Assembly (NCBI GenBank): GCA_030848705.1
Contig: CM061238.1
Location: forward strand, 61,853,133-61,917,132
DNA from: Heracleum sosnowskyi
Taxonomy: Eukaryota; Streptophyta; Magnoliopsida; Apiales; Apiaceae
Direction of reading: 5' to 3'
Length of the DNA: 64,000 nucleotides
The notes under the pieces are model-generated. The model had not been told where the DNA came from and ran no database searches. It worked only from the letters and a program-made list of their open reading frames with translations. Shown here piece after piece: positions 22,160-34,261 of the stretch. The first letter of the stretch is position 1. The number at the start of each line of letters is the position of its first letter. The position numbers were made by a program, and so were the translations under genes.

Positions 22160-25100
22160 CAAACTACGAGAAAATATCCACAAAATGGCCCGCTTCAATT
22201 TTTCCCCATTTTCCTTGTATAGCTCCCTTTATAGGTAAACGTAATCGGGCGTCCCCTGGTATCTGCTCCGATTCAGGCACGGACGGCTCCAAATGAAGTT
22301 TTCTGTAATTCTATAAACCCATAGGGTCGAACTACGAGAAAATATCCACAAAATGGCCCGCTTCAATTTTTCCCCATTTTCCTTGTATAGCTCCCTTTAT
22401 AGGTAAACGTAATCGGGCGTCCCCTGGTATCTGCTCCGATTCAGGCACGGACAGCTCCAAATGAAGTTTTCTGCAATTCTATAAAACCATAGGGTCAAAC
22501 TACGAGAAAATATCCACAAAATGGCCCGCTTCAATTTTCCCCAATTTTCCATGTATAGCTCCCTTTAGAGGTAAACGTAATCGGGCGTCCCCTGGTATCT
22601 GCTCCGATTCAGGCACGGACAGCTTCAAATGAAGTTTTCTACAATTCTATAAACCCATAGGGTCAAACTACGAGAAAATATCCACAAAATGGCCCGCTTC
22701 AATTTTTCCCCATTTTCCTTGTATAGCTCCCTTTAGAGGTAAACGTAATCGGGCGTCCCCTGGTATCTGCTCCGATTCAGGCACGGACGGCTCCAAATGA
22801 AGTTTTCTGCAATTCTATAAACCCATAGGGTCGAACTACGAGAAAATATCCACAAAATGGCCCGCTTCAATTTTCCCCATTTTCCATGTATAGCTCCCTT
22901 TAGAGGTAAACGTAATCGGGCGTCCCCTGGTATGTGCTCCGATTCAGGCACGGACAGCTCCAAATGAAGTTTTCTGTAATTCTATAAACCCATAGGGTCA
23001 AACTACGAGAAAATATCCACAAAATGGCCTGCTTCAATTTTTCCCCATTTTCCTTGTATAGCTCCCTTTATAGGTAAACGTAATCGGGCGTCCCCTGGTA
23101 TGTGCTCCGATTCAGGCACGGACAGCTCCAAATGAAGTTTTCTGTAATTCTATAAACCCATAGGGTCAAACTACGAGAAAATATCCACAAAATGGCCTGC
23201 TTCAATTTTTCCCCATTTTCCTTGTATAGCTCCCTTTATAGGTAAACGTAATCGGGCGTCCCCTGGTATGTGCTCCGATTCAGGCACGGACAGCTTCAAA
23301 TGAAGTTTTCTGTAATTCTATAAACCCATAGGGTCAAACTACGAGAAAATATCCACAAAATGGCCCGCTTCAATTTTTCCCCATTTTCCTTGTATAGCTC
23401 CCTTTAGAGGTAAACGTAATCGGGCGTCCCCTGGTATCTGCTCCGATTCAGGCACGGACAGCTCCAAATGAAGTTTTCTGCAATTCTATAAACCCATAGG
23501 GTCAAACTACGAGAAAATATCCACAAAATGGCCCGCTTCAATTTTTCCCCATTTTCCTTGTATAGCTCCCTTTAGAGGTAAACGTAATCGGGCGTCCCCT
23601 GGTATCTGCTCCGATTCAGGCACGGACAGCTCCAAATGAAGTTTTCTGCAATTCTATAAACCCATAGGGTCAAACTACGAGAAAATATCCACAAAATGGC
23701 CCGCTTCAATTTTTCCCCATTTTCCTTGTATAGCTCCCTTTAGAGGTAAACGTAATCGGGCGTCCCCTGGTATCTGCTCCGATTCAGGCACGGACGGCTC
23801 CAAATGAAGTTTTCTGCAATTCTATAAACCCATAGGGTCGAACTACGAGAAAATATCCACAAAATGGCCCGCTTCAATTTTTCCCCATTTTCCTTGTATA
23901 GCTCCCTTTATAGGTAAACGTAATCGGGCGTCCCCTGGTATCTGCTCCGATTCAGGCACGGACGGCTCCAAATGAAGTTTTCTGCAATTCTATAAACCCA
24001 TAGGGTCGAACTACGAGAAAATATCCACAAAATGGCCCGCTTCAATTTTCCCCCATTTTCCTTGTATAGCTCCCTTTAGAAGTAAACGTAATCGGGCGTC
24101 CCCTGGTATCTGCTCCGATTCAGGCACGGACAGCTCCAAATGAAGTTTTCTGTAATTCTATAAACCCATAGGGTCAAACTACGAGAAAATATCCACAAAA
24201 TGGCCCGCTTCAATTTTTCCCCATTTTCCTTGTATAGCTCCCTTTAGAGGTAAACGTAATCGGGCGTCCCCTGGTATCTGCTCCGATTCAGGCACGGACA
24301 GCTCCAAATGAAGTTTTCTGCAATTCTATAAACCCATAGGGTCAAACTACGAGAAAATATCCACAAAATGGCCCGCTTCAATTTTTCCCCATTTTCCTTG
24401 TATAGCTCCCTTTAGAGGTAAACGTAATCGGGCGTCCCCTGGTATCTGCTCCGATTCAGGCACGGACGGCTCCAAATGAAGTTTTCTGCAATTCTATAAA
24501 CCCATAGGGTCGAACTACGAGAAAATATCCACAAAATGGCCCGCTTCAATTTTTCCCCATTTTCCTTGTATAGCTCCCTTTATAGGTAAACGTAATCGGG
24601 CGTCCCCTGGTATCTGCTCCGATTCAGGCACGGACGGCTCCAAATGAAGTTTTCTGCAATTCTATAAACCCATAGGGTCGAACTACGAGAAAATATCCAC
24701 AAAATGGCCCGCTTCAATTTTCCCCCATTTTCCTTGTATAGCTCCCTTTAGAAGTAAACGTAATCGGGCGTCCCCTGGTATCTGCTCCGATTCAGGCACG
24801 GACAGCTCCAAATGAAGTTTTCTGTAATTCTATAAACCCATAGGGTCAAACTACGAGAAAATATCCACAAAATGGCCCGCTTCAATTTTCTCCCATTTTC
24901 CTTGTATAGCTCCCTTTAGAGGTAAACGTAATCGGGCGTCCCCTGGTATCTGCTCCGATTCAGGCACGGACGGCTCCAAATGAAGTTTTCTGTAATTCTA
25001 TAAACCAATAGGGTCGAACTACGAGAAAATATCCACAAAATGGCCCGCTTCAATTTTTCCCCATTTTCCTTGTATAGCTCCCTTTATAGGTAAACGTAAT

Positions 25101-25518
25101 CGGGCGTCCCCTGGTATCTGCTCCGATTCAGGCACGGACAGCTCCAAATGAAGTTTTCTGCAATTCTATAAACCCATAGGGTCAAACTACGAGAAAATAT
25201 CCACAAAATGGCCCGCTTCAATTTTCCCCCATTTTCCTTGTATAGCTCCCTTTAGAGGTAAACGTAATCGGGCGTCCCCTGGTATCTGCTCCGATTCAGG
25301 CACGGACAGCTCCAAATGAAGTTTTCTGCAATTCTATAAACCCATAGGGTCAAACTACGAGAAAATATCCACAAAATGGCCCGCTTCAATTTTTCCCCAT
25401 TTTCCTTGTATAGCTCCCTTTAGAGGTAAACGTAATCGGGCGTCCCCTGATATCTGCTCCGATTCAGGCACGGACAGCTCCAAATGATGTTTTCTGTAAT
25501 TCTATAAACAAATAGGGT
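22160..25518 (+). repeat. Zone B: first monomers of the second haplotype
   Basis: From about 22283 a new linked pair of variants appears: ggacggctcc in one unit and tcgaac at the junction to the next. The unit at 22832 has a T4C4 tract (167 bp), the second register shift of the window. Units at 22999 and 23167 combine tatgtgctcc with ggcctgc and T5C4, unlike D. Four-unit blocks 23503-24174 and 24175-24846 are tandem duplicates (672 bp): T5/taga/cagctcc, taga/cggctcc, tata/cggctcc, and tagaagt. Tagaagt units first appear here at 24007. Confidence 0.83.
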
Positions 25519-27195
25519 CAAACTACGAGAAAATATCCACAAAATGGCCCGCTTCATTTTTCCCCATTTTCCTTGTATAGCTCCCTTTATAGGTAAACGT
25601 AATCGGGCGTCCCCTCGTATCTGCTCCGATTCAGGCACGGACAGCTCCAAATGAAGTTTTCTGTAATTCTATAAACCCATAGGGTCAAACTACGAGAAAA
25701 TATACACAAAATGGCCCGCTTCAATTTCCCCCCATTTTCCTTGTATAGCTCCCTTTAGAGGTAAACGTAATCGGGCGTCCCCTGGTATCTGCTCCGATTC
25801 AGGCACGGACAGCTCCAAATGAAGTTTTCTGTAATTCTATAAACCCATACGGTCAAACTACGGGAAAATATCCACAAAATGGACCGCTTCAATTTCCCCC
25901 CATTTTCCTTGTATAGCTCCCTTTAGAGGTAAACGTAATCGGGCGTCCCCTGGTATCTGCTCCGATTCAGGCACGGACGGCTCCAAATGAAGTTTTCTGT
26001 AATTCTATAAACCCATAGGGTCGAACTACGAGAAAATATCCACAAAATGGCCCGCTTCAATTTTTCCCCATTTTCCTTGTATAGCTCCCTTTATAGGTAA
26101 ACGTAATCGGGCGTCCCCTGGTATCTGCTCCGATTCAGGAACGGACAGCTCCAAATGAAGTTTTCTGCAATTCTATAAACCCATAGGGTCAAACTACGAG
26201 AAACTATCCACAAAATGGCCCGCTTCAATTTCCCCCATTTTCCTTGTATAGCTCCCTTTAGAAGTAAACGTAATCGGGCGTCCCCTGGTATCTGCTCCGA
26301 TTCAGGCACGGACAGCTCCAAATGAAGTTTTCTGTAATTCTATAAACCCATAGGGTCAAACTACGAGAAAATATCCACAAAATGGCCCGCTTCAATTTTC
26401 TCCCATTTTTCTTGTGTAGCTCCCTTTAGAGGTAAACGTAATCGGGCGTCCCCTGGTATCTGCTCCGATTCAGGCACGGACGGCTCCAAATGAAGTTTTC
26501 TGTAATTCTATAAACCCATAGGGTCAAACTACGGGAAAATATCCACAAAATGGACCGCTTCAATTTTCCCCCATTTTCCTTGTATAGCTTCCTTTAGAGG
26601 TAAACGTAATCGGGCGTCCCTCGTATCTGCTCCGATTCAGGCACGGACGGCTCCAAATGAAGTTTTCTGTAATTCTATAAACCCATAGGGTCGAACTACG
26701 AGAAAATATCCACAAAATGGCCCGCTTCAATTTTTCCCCATTTTCCTTGTATAGCTCCCTTTATAGGTAAACGTAATCGGGCGTCCCCTGGTATCTGCTC
26801 CGATTCAGGCACGGACGGCTCCAAATGAAGTTTTCTGCAATTCTATAAACCCATAGGGTCGAACTACGAGAAAATATCCACAAAATGGCCCGCTTCAATT
26901 TTCCCCCATTTTCCTTGTATAGCTCCCTTTAGAAGTAAACGTAATCGGGCGTCCCCTGGTATCTGCTCCGATTCAGGCACGGACAGCTCCAAATGAAGTT
27001 TTCTGTAATTCTATAAACCCATAGGGTCAAACTACGAGAAAATATCCACAAAATGGCCCGCTTCAATTTTCTCCCATTTTCCTTGTATAGCTCCCTTTAG
27101 AGGTAAACGTAATCGGGCGTCCCCTGGTATCTGCTCCGATTCAGGCACGGACGGCTCCAAATGAAGTTTTCTGTAATTCTATAAACAAATAGGGT
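25519..27195 (+). repeat. 1677-bp block (10 monomers), precursor-like form of the HOR
   Basis: Starts with the marker unit gcttcatttttcccc (one A missing, 167 bp) and is followed by another copy of that marker at 27196. Its first nine units correspond in order to the first nine units of the HOR sub-block at 27196-29721, including the 167-bp units with gagaaactatcc and with a shortened gtccct run; its tenth corresponds to the sub-block's last unit. The difference, 2526 minus 1677 = 849 bp, equals exactly the five units 28705-29553. Small differences from the HOR (catacggt at 25845, gtccctcg) show it is an older relative. Confidence 0.85.
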
Positions 27196-30100
27196 CAAAC
27201 TACGAGAAAATATCCACAAAATGGCCCGCTTCATTTTTCCCCATTTTCCTTGTATAGCTCCCTTTATAGGTAAACGTAATCGGGCGTCCCCTCGTATCTG
27301 CTCCGATTCAGGCACGGACAGCTCCAAATGAAGTTTTCTGTAATTCTATAAACCCATAGGGTCAAACTACGAGAAAATATACACAAAATGGCCCGCTTCA
27401 ATTTCCCCCCATTTTCCTTGTATAGCTCCCTTTAGAGGTAAACGTAATCGGGCGTCCCCTGGTATCTGCTCCGATTCAGGCACGGACAGCTCCAAATGAA
27501 GTTTTCTGTAATTCTATAAACCCATAGGGTCAAACTACGGGAAAATATCCACAAAATGGACCGCTTCAATTTTCCCCCATTTTCCTTGTATAGCTCCCTT
27601 TAGAGGTAAACGTAATCGGGCGTCCCCTGGTATCTGCTCCGATTCAGGCACGGACGGCTCCAAATGAAGTTTTCTGTAATTCTATAAACCCATAGGGTCG
27701 AACTACGAGAAAATATCCACAAAATGGCCCGCTTCAATTTTTCCCCATTTTCCTTGTATAGCTCCCTTTATAGGTAAACGTAATCGGGCGTCCCCTGGTA
27801 TCTGCTCCGATTCAGGAACGGACAGCTCCAAATGAAGTTTTCTGTAATTCTATAAACCCATAGGGTCAAACTACGAGAAACTATCCACAAAATGGCCCGC
27901 TTCAATTTCCCCCATTTTCCTTGTATAGCTCCCTTTAGAAGTAAACGTAATCGGGCGTCCCCTGGTATCTGCTCCGATTCAGGCACGGACAGCTCCAAAT
28001 GAAGTTTTCTGTAATTCTATAAACCCATAGGGTCAAACTACGAGAAAATATCCACAAAATGGCCCGCTTCAATTTTCCCCCATTTTTCTTGTGTAGCTCC
28101 CTTTAGAGGTAAACGTAATCGGGCGTCCCCTGGTATCTGCTCTGATTCAGGCACGGACGGCTCCAAATGAAGTTTTCTGTAATTCTATAAACCCATAGGG
28201 TCAAACTACGGGAAAATATCCACAAAATGGACCGCTTCAATTTTCCCCCATTTTCCTTGTATAGCTTCCTTTAGAGGTAAACGTAATCGGGCGTCCCTGG
28301 TATCTGCTCCGATTCAGGCACGGACGGCTCCAAATGAAGTTTTCTGTAATTCTATAAACCCATAGGGTCGAACTACGAGAAAATATCCACAAAATGGCCC
28401 GCTTCAATTTTTCCCCATTTTCCTTGTATAGCTCCCTTTATAGGTAAACGTAATCGGGCGTCCCCTGGTATCTGCTCCGATTCAGGCACGGACGGCTCCA
28501 AATGAAGTTTTCTGCAATTCTATAAACCCATAGGGTCGAACTACGAGAAAATATCCACAAAATGGCCCGCTTCAATTTTCCCCCATTTTCCTTGTATAGC
28601 TCCCTTTAGAAGTAAACGTAATCGGGCGTCCCCTGGTATCTGCTCCGATTCAGGCACGGACAGCTCCAAATGAAGTTTTCTGTAATTCTATAAACCCATA
28701 GGGTCAAACTACGAGAAAATATCCACAAAATGGCCCGCTTCAATTTTCTCCCATTTTCCTTGTATAGCTCCCTTTAGAGGTAAACGTAATCGGGCGTCCC
28801 CTGGTATCTGCTCCGATTCAGGCACGGACGGCTCCAAATGAAGTTTTCTGTAATTCTATAAACCCATAGGGTCAAACTACGGGAAAATATCCACAAAATG
28901 GACCGCTTCAATTTTCCCCCATTTTCCTTGTATAGCTCCCTTTAGAGGTAAACGTAATCGGGCGTCCCCTGGTATCTGCTCCGATTCAGGCACGGACGGC
29001 TCCAAATGAAGTTTTCTGTAATTCTATAAACCCATAGGGTCGAACTACGAGAAAATATCCACAAAATGGCCCGCTTCAATTTTTCCCCATTTTCCTTGTA
29101 TAGCTCCCTTTATAGGTAAACGTAATCGGGCGTCCCCTGGTATCTGCTCCGATTCAGGCACGGACGGCTCCAAATGAAGTTTTCTGCAATTTTCTGTAAT
29201 TCTATAAACCCATAGGGTCAAACTACGGGAAAATATCCACAAAATGGACCGCTTCAATTTTCCCCCATTTTCCTTGTATAGCTTCCTTTAGAGGTAAACG
29301 TAATCGGGCGTCCCTGGTATCTGCTCCGATTCAGGCACGGACGGCTCCAAATGAAGTTTTCTGTAATTCTATAAACCCATAGGGTCGAACTACGAGAAAA
29401 TATCCACAAAATGGCCCGCTTCAATTTTCCCCCATTTTCCTTGTATAGCTCCCTTTAGAAGTAAACGTAATCGGGCGTCCCCTGGTATCTGCTCCGATTC
29501 AGGCACGGACAGCTCCAAATGAAGTTTTCTGTAATTCTATAAACCCATAGGGTCAAACTACGAGAAAATATCCACAAAATGGCCCGCTTCAATTTTCTCC
29601 CATTTTCCTTGTATAGCTCCCTTTAGAGGTAAACGTAATCGGGCGTCCCCTGGTATCTGCTCCGATTCAGGCACGGACGGCTCCAAATGAAGTTTTCTGT
29701 AATTCTATAAACAAATAGGGTCAAACTACGAGAAAATATCCACAAAATGGCCCGCTTCATTTTTCCCCATTTTCCTTGTATAGCTCCCTTTATAGGTAAA
29801 CGTAATCGGGCGTCCCCTCGTATCTGCTCCGATTCAGGCACGGACAGCTCCAAATGAAGTTTTCTGTAATTCTATAAACCCATAGGGTCAAACTACGAGA
29901 AAATATACACAAAATGGCCCGCTTCAATTTCCCCCCATTTTCCTTGTATAGCTCCCTTTAGAGGTAAACGTAATCGGGCGTCCCCTGGTATCTGCTCCGA
30001 TTCAGGCACGGACAGCTCCAAATGAAGTTTTCTGTAATTCTATAAACCCATAGGGTCAAACTACGGGAAAATATCCACAAAATGGACCGCTTCAATTTTC

Positions 30101-30728
30101 CCCCATTTTCCTTGTATAGCTCCCTTTAGAGGTAAACGTAATCGGGCGTCCCTTGGTATCTGCTCCGATTCAGGCACGGACGGCTCCAAATGAAGTTTTC
30201 TGTAATTCTATAAACCCATAGGGTCGAACTACGAGAAAATATCCACAAAATGGCCCGCTTCAATTTTTCCCCATTTTCCTTGTATAGCTCCCTTTATAGG
30301 TAAACGTAATCGGGCGTCCCCTGGTATCTGCTCCGATTCAGGCACGGACGGCTCCAAATGAAGTTTTCTGCAATTCTATAAACCCATAGGGTCGAACTAC
30401 GAGAAAATATCCACAAAATGGCCCGCTTCAATTTTCCCCCATTTTCCTTGTATAGCTCCCTTTAGAAGTAAACGTAATCGGGCGTCCCCTGGTATCTGCT
30501 CCGATTCAGGCACGGACAGCTCCAAATGAAATTTTCTGTAATTCTATAAACCCATAGGGTCAAACTACGAGAAAATATCCACAAAATGGCCCGCTTCAAT
30601 TTTCTCCCATTTTCCTTGTATAGCTCCCTTTAGAGGTAAACGTAATCGGGCGTCCCCTGGTATCTGCTCCGATTCAGGCACGGACGGCTCCAAATGAAGT
30701 TTTCTGTAATTCTATAAACAAATAGGGT
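27196..30728 (+). repeat. Higher-order repeat copy 1 (3533 bp, 21 monomers)
   Basis: Twenty-one units: five of 167 bp, one of 178 bp and the rest 168 bp, summing to 3533. It consists of a long part (27196-29721, 2526 bp, 15 units) and a short part (29722-30728, 1007 bp, 6 units), both opening with the gcttcatttttcccc marker unit. The short part equals the long part minus a 4-unit 670-bp segment and the 5-unit 849-bp segment. Copy-specific change: gtcccttgg near 30150. Copies 2 and 3 follow at exactly 3533 bp with only a few differences by eye. Confidence 0.92.
29041..29218 (+). repeat. 178-bp junction monomer, HOR copy 1
   Basis: Near its end the unit reads ttttctgcaa then ttttctgtaa, a 10-bp near-tandem duplication at about 29180-29199. 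The first half has the gcaa form and the second the gtaa form, which belong to different subtypes, so the unit looks like an unequal fusion of two monomers misaligned by 10 bp. It is the only insertion larger than 1 base in the window. Confidence 0.9.
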
Positions 30729-33700
30729 CAAACTACGAGAAAATATCCACAAAATGGCCCGCTTCATTTTTCCCCATTTTCCTTGTATAGCTCCCTTTAT
30801 AGGTAAACGTAATCGGGCGTCCCCTCGTATCTGCTCCGATTCAGGCACGGACAGCTCCAAATGAAGTTTTCTGTAATTCTATAAACCCATAGGGTCAAAC
30901 TACGAGAAAATATACACAAAATGGCCCGCTTCAATTTCCCCCCATTTTCCTTGTATAGCTCCCTTTAGAGGTAAACGTAATCGGGCGTCCCCTGGTATCT
31001 GCTCCGATTCAGGCACGGACAGCTCCAAATGAAGTTTTCTGTAATTCTATAAACCCATAGGGTCAAACTACGGGAAAATATCCACAAAATGGACCGCTTC
31101 AATTTTCCCCCATTTTCCTTGTATAGCTCCCTTTAGAGGTAAACGTAATCGGGCGTCCCCTGGTATCTGCTCCGATTCAGGCACGGACGGCTCCAAATGA
31201 AGTTTTCTGTAATTCTATAAACCCATAGGGTCGAACTACGAGAAAATATCCACAAAATGGCCCGCTTCAATTTTTCCCCATTTTCCTTGTATAGCTCCCT
31301 TTATAGGTAAACGTAATCGGGCGTCCCCTGGTATCTGCTCCGATTCAGGAACGGACAGCTCCAAATGAAGTTTTCTGTAATTCTATAAACCCATAGGGTC
31401 AAACTACGAGAAACTATCCACAAAATGGCCCGCTTCAATTTCCCCCATTTTCCTTGTATAGCTCCCTTTATAAGTAAACGTAATCGGGCGTCCCCTGGTA
31501 TCTGCTCCGATTCAGGCACGGACAGCTCCAAATGAAGTTTTCTGTAATTCTATAAACCCATAGGGTCAAACTACGAGAAAATATCCACAAAATGGCCCGC
31601 TTCAATTTTCCCCCATTTTTCTTGTGTAGCTCCCTTTAGAGGTAAACGTAATCGGGCGTCCCCTGGTATCTGCTCTGATTCAGGCACGGACGGCTCCAAA
31701 TGAAGTTTTCTGTAATTCTATAAACCCATAGGGTCAAACTACGGGAAAATATCCACAAAATGGACCGCTTCAATTTTCCCCCATTTTCCTTGTATAGCTT
31801 CCTTTAGAGGTAAACGTAATCGGGCGTCCCTGGTATCTGCTCCGATTCAGGCACGGACGGCTCCAAATGAAGTTTTCTGTAATTCTATAAACCCATAGGG
31901 TCGAACTACGAGAAAATATCCACAAAATGGCCCGCTTCAATTTTTCCCCATTTTCCTTGTATAGCTCCCTTTATAGGTAAACGTAATCGGGCGTCCCCTG
32001 GTATCTGCTCCGATTCAGGCACGGACGGCTCCAAATGAAGTTTTCTGCAATTCTATAAACCCATAGGGTCGAACTACGAGAAAATATCCACAAAATGGCC
32101 CGCTTCAATTTTCCCCCATTTTCCTTGTATAGCTCCCTTTAGAAGTAAACGTAATCGGGCGTCCCCTGGTATCTGCTCCGATTCAGGCACGGACAGCTCC
32201 AAATGAAGTTTTCTGTAATTCTATAAACCCATAGGGTCAAACTACGAGAAAATATCCACAAAATGGCCCGCTTCAATTTTCTCCCATTTTCCTTGTATAG
32301 CTCCCTTTAGAGGTAAACGTAATCGGGCGTCCCCTGGTATCTGCTCCGATTCAGGCACGGACGGCTCCAAATGAAGTTTTCTGTAATTCTATAAACCCAT
32401 AGGGTCAAACTACGGGAAAATATCCACAAAATGGACCGCTTCAATTTTCCCCCATTTTCCTTGTATAGCTCCCTTTAGAGGTAAACGTAATCGGGCGTCC
32501 CCTGGTATCTGCTCCGATTCAGGCACGGACGGCTCCAAATGAAGTTTTCTGTAATTCTATAAACCCATAGGGTCGAACTACGAGAAAATATCCACAAAAT
32601 GGCCCGCTTCAATTTTTCCCCATTTTCCTTGTATAGCTCCCTTTATAGGTAAACGTAATCGGGCGTCCCCTGGTATCTGCTCCGATTCAGGCACGGACGG
32701 CTCCAAATGAAGTTTTCTGCAATTTTCTGTAATTCTATAAACCCATAGGGTCAAACTACGGGAAAATATCCACAAAATGGACCGCTTCAATTTTCCCCCA
32801 TTTTCCTTGTATAGCTTCCTTTAGAGGTAAACGTAATCGGGCGTCCCTGGTATCTGCTCCGATTCAGGCACGGACGGCTCCAAATGAAGTTTTCTGTAAT
32901 TCTATAAACCCATAGGGTCGAACTACGAGAAAATATCCACAAAATGGCCCGCTTCAATTTTCCCCCATTTTCCTTGTATAGCTCCCTTTAGAAGTAAACG
33001 TAATCGGGCGTCCCCTGGTATCTGCTCCGATTCAGGCACGGACAGCTCCAAATGAAGTTTTCTGTAATTCTATAAACCCATAGGGTCAAACTACGAGAAA
33101 ATATCCACAAAATGGCCCGCTTCAATTTTCTCCCATTTTCCTTGTATAGCTCCCTTTAGAGGTAAACGTAATCGGGCGTCCCCTGGTATCTGCTCCGATT
33201 CAGGCACGGACGGCTCCAAATGAAGTTTTCTGTAATTCTATAAACAAATAGGGTCAAACTACGAGAAAATATCCACAAAATGGCCCGCTTCATTTTTCCC
33301 CATTTTCCTTGTATAGCTCCCTTTATAGGTAAACGTAATCGGGCGTCCCCTCGTATCTGCTCCGATTCAGGCACGGACAGCTCCAAATGAAGTTTTCTGT
33401 AATTCTATAAACCCATAGGGTCAAACTACGAGAAAATATACACAAAATGGCCCGCTTCAATTTCCCCCCATTTTCCTTGTATAGCTCCCTTTAGAGGTAA
33501 ACGTAATCGGGCGTCCCCTGGTATCTGCTCCGATTCAGGCACGGACAGCTCCAAATGAAGTTTTCTGTAATTCTATAAACCCATAGGGTCAAACTACGGG
33601 AAAATATCCACAAAATGGACCGCTTCAATTTTCCCCCATTTTCCTTGTATAGCTCCCTTTAGAGGTAAACGTAATCGGGCGTCCCCTGGTATCTGCTCCG

Positions 33701-34261
33701 ATTCAGGCACGGACGGCTCCAAATGAAGTTTTCTGTAATTCTATAAACCCATAGGGTCGAACTACGAGAAAATATCCACAAAATGGCCCGCTTCAATTTT
33801 TCCCCATTTTCCTTGTATAGCTCCCTTTATAGGTAAACGTAATCGGGCGTCCCCTGGTATCTGCTCCGATTCAGGCACGGACGGCTCCAAATGAAGTTTT
33901 CTGCAATTCTATAAACCCATAGGGTCGAACTACGAGAAAATATCCACAAAATGGCCCGCTTCAATTTTCCCCCATTTTCCTTGTATAGCTCCCTTTAGAA
34001 GTAAACGTAATCGGGCGTCCCCTGGTATCTGCTCCGATTCAGGCACGGACAGCTCCAAATGAAATTTTCTGTAATTCTATAAACCCATAGGGTCAAACTA
34101 CGAGAAAATATCCACAAAATGGCCCGCTTCAATTTTCTCCCATTTTCCTTGTATAGCTCCCTTTAGAGGTAAACGTAATCGGGCGTCCCCTGGTATCTGC
34201 TCCGATTCAGGCACGGACGGCTCCAAATGAAGTTTTCTGTAATTCTATAAACAAATAGGGT
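30729..34261 (+). repeat. Higher-order repeat copy 2 (3533 bp)
   Basis: Same 21 units and the same indels as copy 1. Long part 30729-33254, short part 33255-34261. Copy-specific change: ctttataagt near 31470 where the other copies have ctttagaagt. The tgaaattttctg variant in the short part is shared with copies 1 and 3. Confidence 0.92.
32574..32751 (+). repeat. 178-bp junction monomer, HOR copy 2
   Basis: Same 10-bp duplication (about 32713-32732) exactly 3533 bp from copy 1. Confidence 0.9.

Noticed and set aside
22324..22335. RNA polymerase III B-box-like gggtcgaactac at tcgaac junctions
   Set aside because: Matches the tRNA B-box consensus at about 7 of 11 positions, with no A box at the right distance and no cloverleaf. 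It is most simply a CpG variant of gggtcaaactac.
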